Part shown: piece after piece, positions 1-8,988 of the stretch
How positions within the stretch are numbered: the stretch's first letter is position 1
Layout: each line of letters begins with the position of its first letter
Assembly: GCA_903919075.1 (NCBI GenBank)
Contig: CAIXGR010000087.1
Span: 1-55,065 of the forward strand
Source: an uncultured Bacteroidota bacterium
GTDB taxonomy: Bacteria > Bacteroidota > Bacteroidia > Chitinophagales > LD1
Direction of reading: 5' to 3'
Length of the DNA: 55,065 nt
Translations under genes and position numbers: made by a program
Notes under the pieces: generated by a model
Seen by the model: the letters and a program-made list of their open reading frames with translations, nothing else
Told to the model about the DNA's origin: nothing
Databases searched by the model: none

Positions 1-414
1 ACGCACAAATTTATTGACAAACAGTTTGCCGGGCACATACTCCAGTTCCTCGGTTATTTCTTCGCCAATCTTCACTAAGCCGGTTACATCTTCTTCCGGT
101 TTTATTTCATGGATTACCCTTTCTAAATGAGCAGGGATAGGTTGGCGTGACGGCTTTGATTTGTTGTTATTCTTTTCCCGCTCATAGGTGATGGTTTCAG
201 TAGCAGGTACTTCCTTCTTTACTTCCGCCGTATCGCCAAAATCAAGGCTTGTTTGCTCCGGTGCCACTTCAGGAACAAAGCGTTCGCTCTTCGAGCCGAA
301 GATTGCTTTTTTAAGATTACCGTTTTCAAACTGTAGATTTTGATTTTCATCATACAGGGAACTGATTATACTAATCAGTTCTTCGCGATCCATTTCCTGT
401 ATTCCCGGTGGCAT
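1..414 (-). CDS. tnpC: IS66 family transposase TnpC, N-terminal part
   Basis: This is the first 138 codons of the IS66 DDE transposase; the C-terminal part, including the DDE catalytic core, is off the left edge. The frame is open from an ATG at 414 to position 1. Visible features are an acidic and asparagine/glutamine-rich coiled N-terminus (about residues 8-35), the GSKSER motif typical of IS66 TnpC (about residues 41-46), a charged linker, and EYVPGKLFV close to the edge, matching the zinc-finger-proximal region of the family. A TACTTTTG box lies at 426-419, only 5 bases before the ATG, so it may be chance. TnpC catalyses transposition together with TnpA and TnpB. Confidence 0.9.
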   Translation of the reverse strand, partial: MPPGIQEMDREELISIISSLYDENQNLQFENGNLKKAIFGSKSERFVPEVAPEQTSLDFGDTAEVKKEVPATETITYEREKNNNKSKPSRQPIPAHLERVIHEIKPEEDVTGLVKIGEEITEELEYVPGKLFVNKFVR

Positions 415-491
415 AGTGCAAAAGTAGTACAAACCCATTGCTGGCAAGGGGTTTGAATCACCTCTTTTTTCAACACAAAATGACGAACAAT

Positions 492-863
492 TCACATGTG
501 TTGATAAGCCTGCTGATTCTGCGGGCAAATGTACCGCTTTCGGCGTTTTACTGATTTTAACGCTATGCCTTCCAGCATCATGATCAATACCTCCCATTTT
601 ATGGCGATGCTTTTTTCATCTGTGGCAGGTATTTCAAAGTTGCCTTTCTCCAACCGTTTATAATAAATCACGAAGCCATTCCGGTCCCAAACTAATAGCT
701 TGATGCTGTTGCGCGGTTTGTTGATGAACATAAATACATCACCAGTGGTAAGAGGCTTCTGCAATTCATTGGTCACTACTCCGCATAAGCCATTGAAGCT
801 CTTTCGCATATCTGTCGCTTCACGGTATAAAAAGAATCGCTGTGAGCTGCTGAATGAAATCAT
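492..863 (-). CDS. tnpB: IS66 family accessory protein TnpB (Orf2)
   Basis: This 123-residue protein has the length and motifs of IS66 Orf2/TnpB: an N-terminal 'FFLYREATDMRKSFNGL' stretch, 'GDVFMFINKPRNSIKLLVWD' and 'GFVIYYKRLEKGNF'. TnpB is an accessory protein needed for transposition in IS66 elements; its biochemical role is not settled. The start ATG overlaps the tnpA stop as ATGA (863-860), a usual sign of translational coupling. A gap of 77 bases separates its stop from the tnpC start. It looks intact. Confidence 0.93.
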   Translation of the reverse strand: MISFSSSQRFFLYREATDMRKSFNGLCGVVTNELQKPLTTGDVFMFINKPRNSIKLLVWDRNGFVIYYKRLEKGNFEIPATDEKSIAIKWEVLIMMLEGIALKSVKRRKRYICPQNQQAYQHM

Positions 864-1168
864 GATTTGAAAGCCGGAAGAAATTGTTTCACCAGTGCAG
901 CAGTAGATGTGCCGGATAACGTAAGGCGGGTGCCATCAGCGTATTGAATGATGAATTCTGTTTCTTTGGCCACATCTACAACTGATAACGCAGTAAAGCC
1001 GGGCTTGATTGCCTGTACGCTGGCTTTGTTTCTTTCAAGATATTTTTTCTTCCAGTGATACAGCGTTTTATGATTGAGTCCGTTGGCTTTGCAGAACTCC
1101 TTAACGGTAAGGCTGCTGCTTAGCTGTTTTTCTATCAGTGGAAAGTATTTTTCAGAGACTTCGAGCAT
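860..1168 (-). CDS. tnpA: IS66 family protein TnpA (Orf1), HTH
   Basis: This 102-residue protein is the first gene of the IS66 element. Residues 15-45 (SSSLTVKEFCKANGLNHKTL then YHWKKKY) form a helix-turn-helix of the type seen in IS66/IS3 OrfA proteins, expected to bind the element ends. The C-terminal half ends in a 'LSGTSTAALVKQFLPA' helix. It begins at ATG 1168 and overlaps tnpB by four bases. Its start is 71 bases from the predicted IS end at 1239, a normal spacing for the promoter and left end of such elements. Confidence 0.9.
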   Translation of the reverse strand: MLEVSEKYFPLIEKQLSSSLTVKEFCKANGLNHKTLYHWKKKYLERNKASVQAIKPGFTALSVVDVAKETEFIIQYADGTRLTLSGTSTAALVKQFLPAFKS

Positions 1169-1219
1169 GGTGTATGTTTTGCGCGCAAATTTAGCGACCG
1201 GTTACGCCATGCGCAAGAT

Positions 1220-1239
1220 GCACTTCACCGGATGCTTAC
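1220..1239 (-). repeat. Predicted IS66 terminal inverted repeat
   Basis: Read on the minus strand from 1239 inward the sequence is GTAAGCATCCGGTGAAGTGC. IS66-family ends characteristically start GTAAGC. The matching opposite end is outside the window, so this is a one-ended assignment. Confidence 0.6.
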
Positions 1240-1719
1240 TTTCAATATAGCTTTAATAATTCCAAACATTTAATCCGCGCTTTTTCATACCTCTTCGGTT
1301 TTTTTATCATCATCAGTATTTGTGTGGCTTTTTTGTATAATGTTTTTTTAGTGGATAGGCGCTCGTATGAGGGCAGTTTTCCGGCCATTGTATTGGATTC
1401 TTTTGTAAGAAACGGAGGACTAAATGATTGTGACAGTGGCAGCGTTATTATTTTGCACAATGATTATTATTGGCAAGCCCCCAATTTATATGCCATACTG
1501 TTTAAATATAATACCGGTAAAGACTTTACGGTTTACGATATTGAGCATGGTTTTCCCTGTAAAGATTCTACTGACAAAGCCAAATGTTATTTACTGGCCT
1601 GTCCGGCGGGTAACCCGGTTGTTGCTTCGCTGTCCGAAATCAATTTCTATGACGGAAGCATTTTAAGATTGGTAAAAAAATCAGAAACGCCTTGTAATAT
1701 CAGACGAATGCCGGAATAA
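1240..1719 (+). pseudogene. Membrane-anchored hypothetical protein, 5' end removed by IS66
   Basis: The reading frame is open from the IS boundary at 1240 to a TAA at 1717-1719. It first encodes a basic stretch (SKHLIRAF), then one hydrophobic segment (YLFGFFIIISICVAFLYNVF), then an external-looking domain with cysteines and many aromatic residues. No ATG occurs in this frame upstream of the membrane segment. The only start-type codon before residue 30 is a GTG at 1324, which falls in the middle of the membrane helix. Because the frame stays open up to the IS end, and a signal-anchor is cut near its start, the natural gene most likely began just upstream and lost a few N-terminal codons to the IS. 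I do not recognise the family. Expression from a non-standard start cannot be excluded. Confidence 0.55.
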
Positions 1720-1765
1720 AAGTTTCTGATATAAAATATAGTTTCTGGCCTGCCGGGTTTGGGTT

Positions 1766-2650
1766 CTATCTCTGCACTTTTGCACCAAGCACTTTTGCCA
1801 TAGTTTCGCCAATAGCTGCAGGTGATTCAACAACTGTTATTCCGCATTCGCGCATAATAGCCATTTTCGCTGCCGCTGTATCATCCTTCCCCCCTATTAT
1901 GGCACCCGCGTGGCCCATTCTTCTACCAGCCGGTGCTGTTTGCCCGGCAATAAAACCTACCACCGGTTTGGTACCGTTGGCTTTTATCCAACGTGCTGCT
2001 TCGGCTTCAAGACTTCCACCTATTTCGCCTATCATAACAATACCATCGGTATCGGGGTCTTTCATAAAAAGTTCAATAGCTTCTTTAGTGGTAGTGCCAA
2101 TAATTGGGTCGCCACCTATACCAATTGCGGTTGAAACGCCCAAGCCGGCTTTTACTACCTGGTCGGCCGCCTCGTAAGTTAACGTGCCTGATTTTGAAAC
2201 AATACCTACACGGCCTGCTTTAAAAACAAAGCCCGGCATAATACCCACTTTGGCTTCGTTAGGTGTAATAACACCCGGGCAATTGGGTCCTATTAAGCGT
2301 GTTTTTTTATCACTCAGGTACGATTTGGCTTTCACCATATCCTGTACCGGTATGCCTTCGGTAATACAAACAATTAGTTCAACACCCGCATCAGCAGCTT
2401 CCATAATAGCATCAGCAGCAAACGCTGGTGGAACAAAAATAATGCTCACATTGCAGCCGGTAGCTTTACGTGCATCCGCAACTGTGTTAAACACCGGTTT
2501 ATCCAAATGCTTCTCTCCTCCCTTACCTGGTGTTACTCCGGCCACAACATTAGTGCCATATTCAATCATCTGTGTTGCATGAAAAGTTCCTTCCTTACCG
2601 GTAAAACCTTGAACAACTATTTTCGATTTTTTATTTACTAATACACTCAT
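1766..2650 (-). CDS. sucD: Succinate--CoA ligase subunit alpha
   Basis: SucD forms, with the beta subunit SucC, the TCA-cycle enzyme that interconverts succinyl-CoA and succinate with ATP or GTP formation in the cytoplasm. The 294-residue length is normal for the family. An N-terminal CoA-binding Rossmann domain carries [19 protein letters not shown] and VTPGKGG. The central [10 protein letters not shown] and the C-terminal GHAGAIIGG, whose His is the phosphorylated active-site residue, are present. sucC is not in the window. The gene starts 40 bases after the mlaF stop on the same strand, so the three may be one transcript, though the pathways are unrelated. Confidence 0.97.
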   Translation of the reverse strand: MSVLVNKKSKIVVQGFTGKEGTFHATQMIEYGTNVVAGVTPGKGGEKHLDKPVFNTVADARKATGCNVSIIFVPPAFAADAIMEAADAGVELIVCITEGIPVQDMVKAKSYLSDKKTRLIGPNCPGVITPNEAKVGIMPGFVFKAGRVGIVSKSGTLTYEAADQVVKAGLGVSTAIGIGGDPIIGTTTKEAIELFMKDPDTDGIVMIGEIGGSLEAEAARWIKANGTKPVVGFIAGQTAPAGRRMGHAGAIIGGKDDTAAAKMAIMRECGITVVESPAAIGETMAKVLGAKVQR

Positions 2651-2690
2651 TTATTTTGTTTTAGTGTTATTTCTTAAATCTTGTGTTTAT

Positions 2691-3449
2691 TTAATATTGC
2701 GCCCTTCTCCTCAAATCTTTCAAAAAGTCGGAAGCGAATATAAAATCAAAAAGTTCGCCTTCGGTAATTTTCATAATTTCTTTATTGTTGCCCTCCCAGT
2801 ATTTCAAGCCTTCGTGCAGAAAGACGATTTTATCGCCAATTCCCATCACCGAATTCATATCATGGGTATTCATTACAGTTGTAATTTTATATTCCTGAGT
2901 AATTTCTTTTATCAAATCATCTATTACAATAGAAGTTTTAGGGTCGAGGCCGGAGTTGGGTTCATCGCAAAAAAGATATTTGGGATTCATAACTATGGCG
3001 CGGGCAATGCCTACGCGCTTTTTCATCCCCCCTGATAAATCGCTGGGATATTTTTTATTGGTATTAGCCAAGTTAACCCGCTCTAAACAAAAATTAACCC
3101 GCTCGGTTTTTTCCTCCATTGTTTTATCTGTAAACATGTCGAGCGGGAAGCGCACATTTTCTTCAACACTTAATGAATCAAACAACGCAGTTCCCTGAAA
3201 AAGCATTCCTATTTCCTTGCGCAGCTCTTTGCGTGCAGTAAACTCCATATCGGTAATATTCCTACCGTCAAAAAGAATAGAACCCTCATCGGGTTCAAAT
3301 AGCCCGACCATGCATTTAAGTGCAACAGTTTTACCCGAACCTGACTTGCCTATAATGAGGTTGCATTTGCCATTCTCGAAAGTGGCCGAAATACCTTTGA
3401 GTACGGGAACGTCACCAAAGCTTTTTTTAATGTTTTTGATTTCTATCAC
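2691..3449 (-). CDS. mlaF: ABC transporter ATP-binding protein, MlaF type
   Basis: This 252-residue ATPase would energise an MlaE-type permease for phospholipid or lipid movement across the envelope. Walker A (GKSGSGKT, about residue 34), signature LSGGMKKR and Walker B (YLFCDEPNSGLDP) followed by the H-loop (MNTHD) are all present. The start is GTG at 3449; GTG and the mlaE stop overlap as GTGA, indicating coupled translation. In many Bacteroidota an MCE-domain substrate-binding protein (MlaD) is encoded nearby, but none is seen within this window, so the substrate-binding partner must be elsewhere. Confidence 0.92.
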   Translation of the reverse strand: MIEIKNIKKSFGDVPVLKGISATFENGKCNLIIGKSGSGKTVALKCMVGLFEPDEGSILFDGRNITDMEFTARKELRKEIGMLFQGTALFDSLSVEENVRFPLDMFTDKTMEEKTERVNFCLERVNLANTNKKYPSDLSGGMKKRVGIARAIVMNPKYLFCDEPNSGLDPKTSIVIDDLIKEITQEYKITTVMNTHDMNSVMGIGDKIVFLHEGLKYWEGNNKEIMKITEGELFDFIFASDFLKDLRRRAQY

Positions 3450-4189
3450 AGCAAAATAAATGCAACAAAAAAGTTTACAATAATGATAAAGATAGAGCTA
3501 TAAACCACAGCACGTGTTGATGCTTTACCAATTTCAACAGCGCCGCCATGAACAGTAAAACCCATATAACACGAAACAGATGAAATAATGTAGCCAAACA
3601 ATGTGGCCTTTACAAGCATAACTACCGAATCGTGTGAGTTAAAGTTATCCTGAACACCCCTAAAATACTCGGCGGTTGAGTAAAAATGACCAGATAAACC
3701 AGCCCCCCAGCCTCCCACTATGCCTAACATAACAGCAACTATAACCAGCATAGGCACTACAAAAATTGAAGCCAAAACTTTAGGGCCTATCAGGTAGGCA
3801 GGTGTGTTTACGCCCATTATTTCATAGGCGTCTATTTGCTCTGATATACGCATGGTACCCAACTCCGAAGCTATGTTAGAGCCTACTTTACCAGCTAACA
3901 ATAGTGCGGAAATAGTAGGGGCCAATTCAAGTATTATGCCCTTGCGTTCAATTGAGCCTATCCACCACATTGGTATAAAGCTAAGGTTACGGAACTGATA
4001 GGCAAACTGAACTGCACTTACAGCACCTATAAAGGTAGCCACAATAGCAATAATAAGCAATGAACCAACGCCTATTTCAGCTGCTTGGCGGAAAGTTTCC
4101 TTCCAAAACATCGCGGTTTTTTCGGGCCGCGATATGGAACGGTACATTAGGGTGAAATACTCGCCTACGAGTGAAAAAATCTTTACCAT
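3446..4189 (-). CDS. mlaE: ABC transporter permease, MlaE family
   Basis: This 247-residue inner-membrane protein has the MlaE family layout: an amphipathic N-terminus (REC: GEYFTLMYRSISRPEK), then about five or six hydrophobic segments. The family core 'ELAPTISALLLAGKVGSNIASELGTMRISEQIDAYEIMGV' region lies at about residues 108-146 (quoted here only to identify it: ELAPTISALLLAGKVG, then ASELGTMRISEQIDA). It pairs with the overlapping mlaF ATPase to form a lipid ABC transporter. The start ATG at 4189 has no Shine-Dalgarno sequence, which is usual in this phylum. Confidence 0.92.
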   Translation of the reverse strand: MVKIFSLVGEYFTLMYRSISRPEKTAMFWKETFRQAAEIGVGSLLIIAIVATFIGAVSAVQFAYQFRNLSFIPMWWIGSIERKGIILELAPTISALLLAGKVGSNIASELGTMRISEQIDAYEIMGVNTPAYLIGPKVLASIFVVPMLVIVAVMLGIVGGWGAGLSGHFYSTAEYFRGVQDNFNSHDSVVMLVKATLFGYIISSVSCYMGFTVHGGAVEIGKASTRAVVYSSIFIIIVNFFVAFILL

Positions 4190-4263
4190 ACTTATTAAAG
4201 GGCGCTAAGATAATTCTTTGCGCGAAAGTGGAAAGTATTGACAGTGTTTAAGCAAAAGAACAC

Positions 4264-7200
4264 TTACTTAATGAGGCAAATTTTCTTTATGGCTGGCATT
4301 TCGTTATTACCCTGGTATACCTTCAGTAGAAATATTCCTGAAGAAAACTCCGAAAGGTCGAACGAAACAACTTCGCTGCTAAACTTCTTGCTCAAAACAA
4401 TCTGTCCAAATTCATCAATTAACTGGGCATAATTTGCCCCTTTATAGATAGAAGATAACTGAACCGTAAGAATATTTTTAGTAGGATTGGGAAACACTTT
4501 TATTTGCGCTTCTTCAACTTCATCAATATTATTTAGCTGACCGTGTATCGCAATCGTTTCGGGAATAATATTCAACCCCATTGTATCGCCACTATTATTT
4601 ATACAAAGAACATTTTCTACAGATAGTGCACGCTGTACGTTTCCGGACAAATTGGTGTCAATAACAAAACTGAAAATCATTATTGCCCCCTGGCCCGATG
4701 TGTTTGAATGGTTGATTCTGGTTTGAGCTACATTAGCAGATGAACCGGAATTTCTTGTAAATAGCAATTGGTTATTAGCAGGCGTTAACCACGATTCTGA
4801 CTGCTGAACGCTTAGCGAATTTAACGCTGTTATTCCCCCCGGATTAAAAGTATAAGCTATGCCATAAACATCGTTAGCCTGTGAATTAGTATCTCCAAGA
4901 CTAATATAACCTTTAACCGTATCGCCAGAATTATAAGAAGAGTATTGTGTGGTTATAGTTAGTGGAATACTTCCTTCCCTAAATACAGAATTCATGTTTT
5001 TTGTTTGACCGTAATTTGCTTGAATAGCCATGGTATCATTTTCATCAATAATGCCATCGCCGTTACAATCTGCAAAAGCATAATTGTTGCCATTGGTAAA
5101 ATTTCCCGCCCAGGCTAATGCGCACTGCGGGCCCCATATAATAGAGGCTTCAGGTCGTGCTGGACCGGTTGCCCCATAAGCAATACCTAAAGCTAGAACA
5201 TCAAAATTATTTACAACACTATCGTTATTGGCATCACCGGGCCAAACGGCAAGTGGCATTACTGAAACACTAATTGACTCGAGCGATGAACATCCGGTTG
5301 AATCTATTCCCCTTACAAAATAATACCCCGATTGGGCCGGACTAACGCTAACCACATTTGAGACAGATGAAAATGAAGTGTCGGCATTGTACCAATAATA
5401 ATTAAGTGCCCCATTTACCTGCAAGTTTAATGCACCCGAATTACAGTATAGGGTATCGCCTAAAATTGAAAGCTGAGGCAAAGAATTTACTACAACAGTC
5501 AGCATAATTATACTATCGCAACCACCTTGCGCAGTAAGCGAATCGAAATAAATGCCTGAAGATGTTAATACCTGATTATTAAAAGAAATAGACTGGCCTG
5601 CACAAATAGTATCATCTAAATTTGTATAAATCACATCGCTTACCTGCAAATGCAAGGTAACAATACTATCGCAGCCATGTGCTGAAGCAAGGGTGTCCAT
5701 ATATGTTCCGGATGAAGTTAACTGTTGGCCCTTGAACGTATAGCTACTGCTGGTACATATAGAAGCACTAATAGTTGTAGGAGCTGTATAACAGCCATAC
5801 TCAATTAAATTACCGAATGGAGCCCCACCGGTATTTAAGGTATCAAGTTGTTGTAAAACAGTAAGTGTGTTAGACGATACATTGAATTTGAAAATGGTAC
5901 CCAAACCTTTGTTACCGCCATTGTTGGTCATCCCATAAAAATTGCTGTCGCTTGCCAGCAACAAATCTCCATAAGGTAAGCCTCCATTGCCTCCATTGTC
6001 AAAACTATAAAGTTCAGTATAACCTCGTGAAACAGCATCAAAACTAAATATAGTTCCAGATTGTTTCGTGCCGCCTGCATAAGTCATTCCGTATAGCAAC
6101 CCCTCATTACCCAATACGAAACTTCCATAAGGATATGTACCCGTAGAATCAGCAGGATCAAAATTAAAAAGGGTTTTGTATCCATTTACAGAATCATAAC
6201 TAAAAATAACTCCGCGGCCCGCTGTACCTCCATTTTTTGTCATTCCGTAAAATGTCCCATTAACCTGAAGCAATTTACCGTTGGGGCTTTGGCCGGTAGT
6301 ATCATCAAAATCAAACAACTTGGTATAATTGTTATTCACCGGATTATAACTAAAAATCACCCCGTGGTTAAACGTGCCTCCAAACTGCGTCAATCCATAA
6401 AATATTCCATTATTGGACAAAGTAAGTCCGCCCATAGGGCTCGAGCCATTTATACCATTAAAATCATGCACGTCATGATAATCATTTGTAGCAGGGTCGA
6501 AGCTAAATATTACACCACTATCATGGGCACCCCCATTTACAGCCATGCCATATAATTTCGAATCAGCCGTTTGCACCAGCTGTCCAAATTGCGGGTTAGC
6601 ACCTGTGTTTAAACTAAATTGGACAGCTACAGCATTATTTCCCGTAACAGGATCGTAGCTGAATACGGTGCCTGCATTATTATCACCACCTACTGATGTT
6701 GTTCCATAAAACTTGCCGTTTGCTGCGGCACATAAGGTACCATAAGGCTTGGCCGCCTTTGATTGATTAAACTCGAAAATTTTAGTAAAATTATTTGCGT
6801 CAGTATCTATGCTAAAAAAAACTCCTACGTTAGTCATACCACCATAATAAGTCATACCATATAGTTTACCTCCCAATAAAAACAAACTGCCTAAGGGGTC
6901 TGCTCCATCTATAGTATTAAAATCATGGATATCTGTATAATGTTGCGAAACCGGGTCGAAACTAAAAATAACCCCCATGTTATGTGCCCCGCCTTCGCTA
7001 GTCATACCATACATTTTTCCGGTTGGAGATTGAATTAAACTACCACCCATAGGTGCTGAACCTGTAGAATCAATAAAATCATATTCGTCGGTATATGTAC
7101 CACCTACCGGGTCATAACTAAAAATGCCGCCGTTAAAATATTGGTTACCTCCGCCACCATAATTCATTCCGTACAGCTTTCCATTTGTCGCCTCCAGAAG

Positions 7201-8037
7201 TGTACCGGTCGAAGGCATACCACCGGTCATAAGCTGAAAGTCAAATAGCTCGATATAACCATATTGTGGGATATCAGGTGGATGGTAACTAAATAAAAAA
7301 CCAATATCGTCACCCCCATATTGCGATGTTACCCCATAAATATTCCCATCGCTGGCCGATATAACTCCTCCCATTGGGGGGCCGTGGAAGGATTCATTTC
7401 CATAAAAATCCTGTATGTCAATAACCTCTTGTGTTATCGGGTTGTATGAGAATAAGCTACCCCATACTTCTGAAGGATATACCGGAGCGGTACTTGTAAG
7501 GCCATAAAGATTACCATCGCTTCCCTGAGCCAGTTTGCCGCTAATGTTGCCAGAAACCCATGTTAATACAGTGCAGACATTTGTTGTTGGATCAACCGAA
7601 AAAAATGTTCCCCCGGCCGCCCCATAAAGCAGGCCGTCGTTTGCCAAAATGAGGCCGCATTCCGGAAACCCATAAAATGTTTCTAGATCAAAATCAAAAA
7701 CATCTTCGTATTGTTGGGTTACCGGGTCAAAACTAAAAAGGGTTCCATATCCATAAGCGCCTCCCCCGACGGTTGTTCCATAAAGTTTACCATTCGGGGC
7801 AAGAACCAACGATACATATTGAGGATAGCTACCGGGTATATCTATTTTAAAATCGGTTACGGTATTGAACGCTGTTCCATTGCCATTAACAGTAAACATG
7901 GCGCCTGCTCCTTTACTATCGCCGCCAACTGAGTTAAGCCCCCAGAGCTTAGGCGTTTGAGCAGTTACATCTGTAAATATCATGGCACCTAAAACATGCA
8001 CTATAAAAATAGCCAGTGGCAAAGTATACTTCTTCAT
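4264..8037 (-). CDS. T9SS type A secreted protein with tandem LYG..GG repeats
   Basis: This 1257-residue protein has a signal peptide (residues 1-27, ending TAQ). It is followed by about 14 tandem repeats of roughly 50 residues, each built on a core like LYGMTYYGG....GVIFSFDP and ending in a Y-x-x-x-x-DF motif. This matches the repeats known as GloVer in database family names, expected to form a beta-propeller or solenoid. After the repeats come two copies of a Cys-containing 'HGCDSIVTLHLQV' type module (about 770-890), an Ig-like segment, and a dockerin-like pair of calcium loops (DANNDSVVNNFD and DCNGDGIIDENDT). The C-terminus (VFPNPTKNILTVQL ... GIFLLKVY) is a T9SS type A sorting domain. 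It should be exported and attached to, or released from, the cell surface. Substrate is unknown. Confidence 0.88.
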   Translation of the reverse strand: MKKYTLPLAIFIVHVLGAMIFTDVTAQTPKLWGLNSVGGDSKGAGAMFTVNGNGTAFNTVTDFKIDIPGSYPQYVSLVLAPNGKLYGTTVGGGAYGYGTLFSFDPVTQQYEDVFDFDLETFYGFPECGLILANDGLLYGAAGGTFFSVDPTTNVCTVLTWVSGNISGKLAQGSDGNLYGLTSTAPVYPSEVWGSLFSYNPITQEVIDIQDFYGNESFHGPPMGGVISASDGNIYGVTSQYGGDDIGFLFSYHPPDIPQYGYIELFDFQLMTGGMPSTGTLLEATNGKLYGMNYGGGGNQYFNGGIFSYDPVGGTYTDEYDFIDSTGSAPMGGSLIQSPTGKMYGMTSEGGAHNMGVIFSFDPVSQHYTDIHDFNTIDGADPLGSLFLLGGKLYGMTYYGGMTNVGVFFSIDTDANNFTKIFEFNQSKAAKPYGTLCAAANGKFYGTTSVGGDNNAGTVFSYDPVTGNNAVAVQFSLNTGANPQFGQLVQTADSKLYGMAVNGGAHDSGVIFSFDPATNDYHDVHDFNGINGSSPMGGLTLSNNGIFYGLTQFGGTFNHGVIFSYNPVNNNYTKLFDFDDTTGQSPNGKLLQVNGTFYGMTKNGGTAGRGVIFSYDSVNGYKTLFNFDPADSTGTYPYGSFVLGNEGLLYGMTYAGGTKQSGTIFSFDAVSRGYTELYSFDNGGNGGLPYGDLLLASDSNFYGMTNNGGNKGLGTIFKFNVSSNTLTVLQQLDTLNTGGAPFGNLIEYGCYTAPTTISASICTSSSYTFKGQQLTSSGTYMDTLASAHGCDSIVTLHLQVSDVIYTNLDDTICAGQSISFNNQVLTSSGIYFDSLTAQGGCDSIIMLTVVVNSLPQLSILGDTLYCNSGALNLQVNGALNYYWYNADTSFSSVSNVVSVSPAQSGYYFVRGIDSTGCSSLESISVSVMPLAVWPGDANNDSVVNNFDVLALGIAYGATGPARPEASIIWGPQCALAWAGNFTNGNNYAFADCNGDGIIDENDTMAIQANYGQTKNMNSVFREGSIPLTITTQYSSYNSGDTVKGYISLGDTNSQANDVYGIAYTFNPGGITALNSLSVQQSESWLTPANNQLLFTRNSGSSANVAQTRINHSNTSGQGAIMIFSFVIDTNLSGNVQRALSVENVLCINNSGDTMGLNIIPETIAIHGQLNNIDEVEEAQIKVFPNPTKNILTVQLSSIYKGANYAQLIDEFGQIVLSKKFSSEVVSFDLSEFSSGIFLLKVYQGNNEMPAIKKICLIK

Positions 8038-8181
8038 AAATTTTTCATTATATATCAGTGTGCAATATATTACTTATTTAGCTATTAAAAATTTACAGGC
8101 TTAGACTGCTTTTTGGGCCTGCACTTTCATTCTGTATACCCCTTGCAAAATATTTATTTTTTCTCAAATCCAGACTATACT

Positions 8182-8189
8182 TATGTTTG
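8182..8189 (+). promoter_or_regulatory. Bacteroidota -7 box TATGTTTG before the SDR gene
   Basis: TATGTTTG matches the TAnnTTTG box of the Bacteroidota primary sigma factor. It lies 5 bases before ATG 8194 and inside a longer upstream open frame, which argues that the gene starts at 8194 or shortly after. No clear -33 TTG is visible, so the leader would be very short; moderate confidence only. Confidence 0.4.
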
Positions 8190-8193
8190 TAGT

Positions 8194-8895
8194 ATGAATA
8201 AAAAAATTGTAGTAACGGGCGCCACTAAAGGCATAGGCCGTGCAATTGCTGAAAAATTTGCCGCAAATGGCTTCGATGTTGCCGTTTGCGCTCGTTCAGA
8301 AAAAGATTTAAAAGCCTTACAATCTAAACTGCAAACAGCTAACAATAAAATAATCGCACAAAAATGCGACGTAAGCAAGAAAGATGACATAAAGGCATTT
8401 TCTGACACTATTCTGCGCGAGTTTGGAACTGTAGATGTGCTCGTAAACAATGCCGGCATTTATTTGCCGGGGCAAGTGTATAATGAAACCGAAGGAACTC
8501 TTGAAACATTGATTGAAACCAACTTATACAGCGCCTACCACTTAAGTCGTGCGCTTCTACCATCTATGGTTAAACGAAAAAGTGGCCATATTTTTAATTT
8601 ATGCTCAGTAGCAAGTATACAAGCATATCCTGACGGAGGTTCATACAGCATTTCGAAATTTGCTTTACTGGGAATGTCGAAAGCTTTGCGTGAAGAGCTT
8701 AAACAATTTCATGTTAAAGTAACTGCGCTATTGCCCGGTGCCACCCACACCGCATCATGGGAAGGCACGCACCATCCCGACTCGCGCTTTATGAAGGCCG
8801 CTGATATAGCGCAAATTGTATGGGATATTTACAACCTTTCGGCTAATACAGTGGTTGAAGAAGTAGTGTTAAGGCCAATTTTAGGCGATCTTTAG
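8194..8895 (+). CDS. SDR family NAD(P)-dependent oxidoreductase
   Basis: This is a 233-residue classical short-chain dehydrogenase/reductase. The cofactor motif TGATKGIG (TGxxxGxG) is at residues 8-15, NNAG near residue 86, a catalytic Ser in LCSVAS, and YSISK (YxxxK) at about residue 150. The open frame extends back to 8113, but the upstream 27 codons look non-coding and contain a -7 promoter box, so ATG 8194 (MNKKIVVTGATKGIG) is preferred. The substrate cannot be told from the sequence. It is single-gene, followed by a separate promoter before the DUF1573 gene. Confidence 0.93.
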   Translation: MNKKIVVTGATKGIGRAIAEKFAANGFDVAVCARSEKDLKALQSKLQTANNKIIAQKCDVSKKDDIKAFSDTILREFGTVDVLVNNAGIYLPGQVYNETEGTLETLIETNLYSAYHLSRALLPSMVKRKSGHIFNLCSVASIQAYPDGGSYSISKFALLGMSKALREELKQFHVKVTALLPGATHTASWEGTHHPDSRFMKAADIAQIVWDIYNLSANTVVEEVVLRPILGDL

Positions 8896-8973
8896 GTCAA
8901 AATGTTGTTAACGGTTAACTGGTCTTTTCTAAAAATTTAAAATTATACGCACAGTCTATTATTTTTGGGGGCT

Positions 8974-8981
8974 TAAATTTG
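8974..8981 (+). promoter_or_regulatory. Bacteroidota -7 box TAAATTTG before the DUF1573 gene
   Basis: TAAATTTG fits TAnnTTTG and lies 7 bases before ATG 8989. A second candidate, TATTTTTG, is at 8960-8967 and would leave a more comfortable leader of about 20 bases. One of the two probably serves the gene. Confidence 0.4.
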
Positions 8982-8988
8982 ATTTGTC

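Larger units (their letters stand above)
1..1239 (-). mobile_element. IS66-family insertion sequence, partial (left part outside window)
   Basis: Three minus-strand genes in the standard IS66 order (tnpA, tnpB, tnpC) run from 1168 to the window edge. The outer end is placed at 1239 because the minus strand there begins GTAAGCATCCGGTGAAGTGC, and IS66 elements commonly begin GTAAGC. A foreign open reading frame resumes immediately outside at 1240. The other end and the rest of tnpC lie beyond position 1, so the 8-bp target duplication expected for IS66 cannot be checked; if the boundary is right, it should be the 8 bases 1240-1247. The genes in view are intact, so the element may be recent. The boundary is an inference from one end only. 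Confidence 0.85.

Noticed and set aside
1242-1460. Minus-strand open frame overlapping the IS-truncated gene
   Set aside because: It runs antisense to a more gene-like frame with a membrane segment, and has low-complexity content and no recognised motif.
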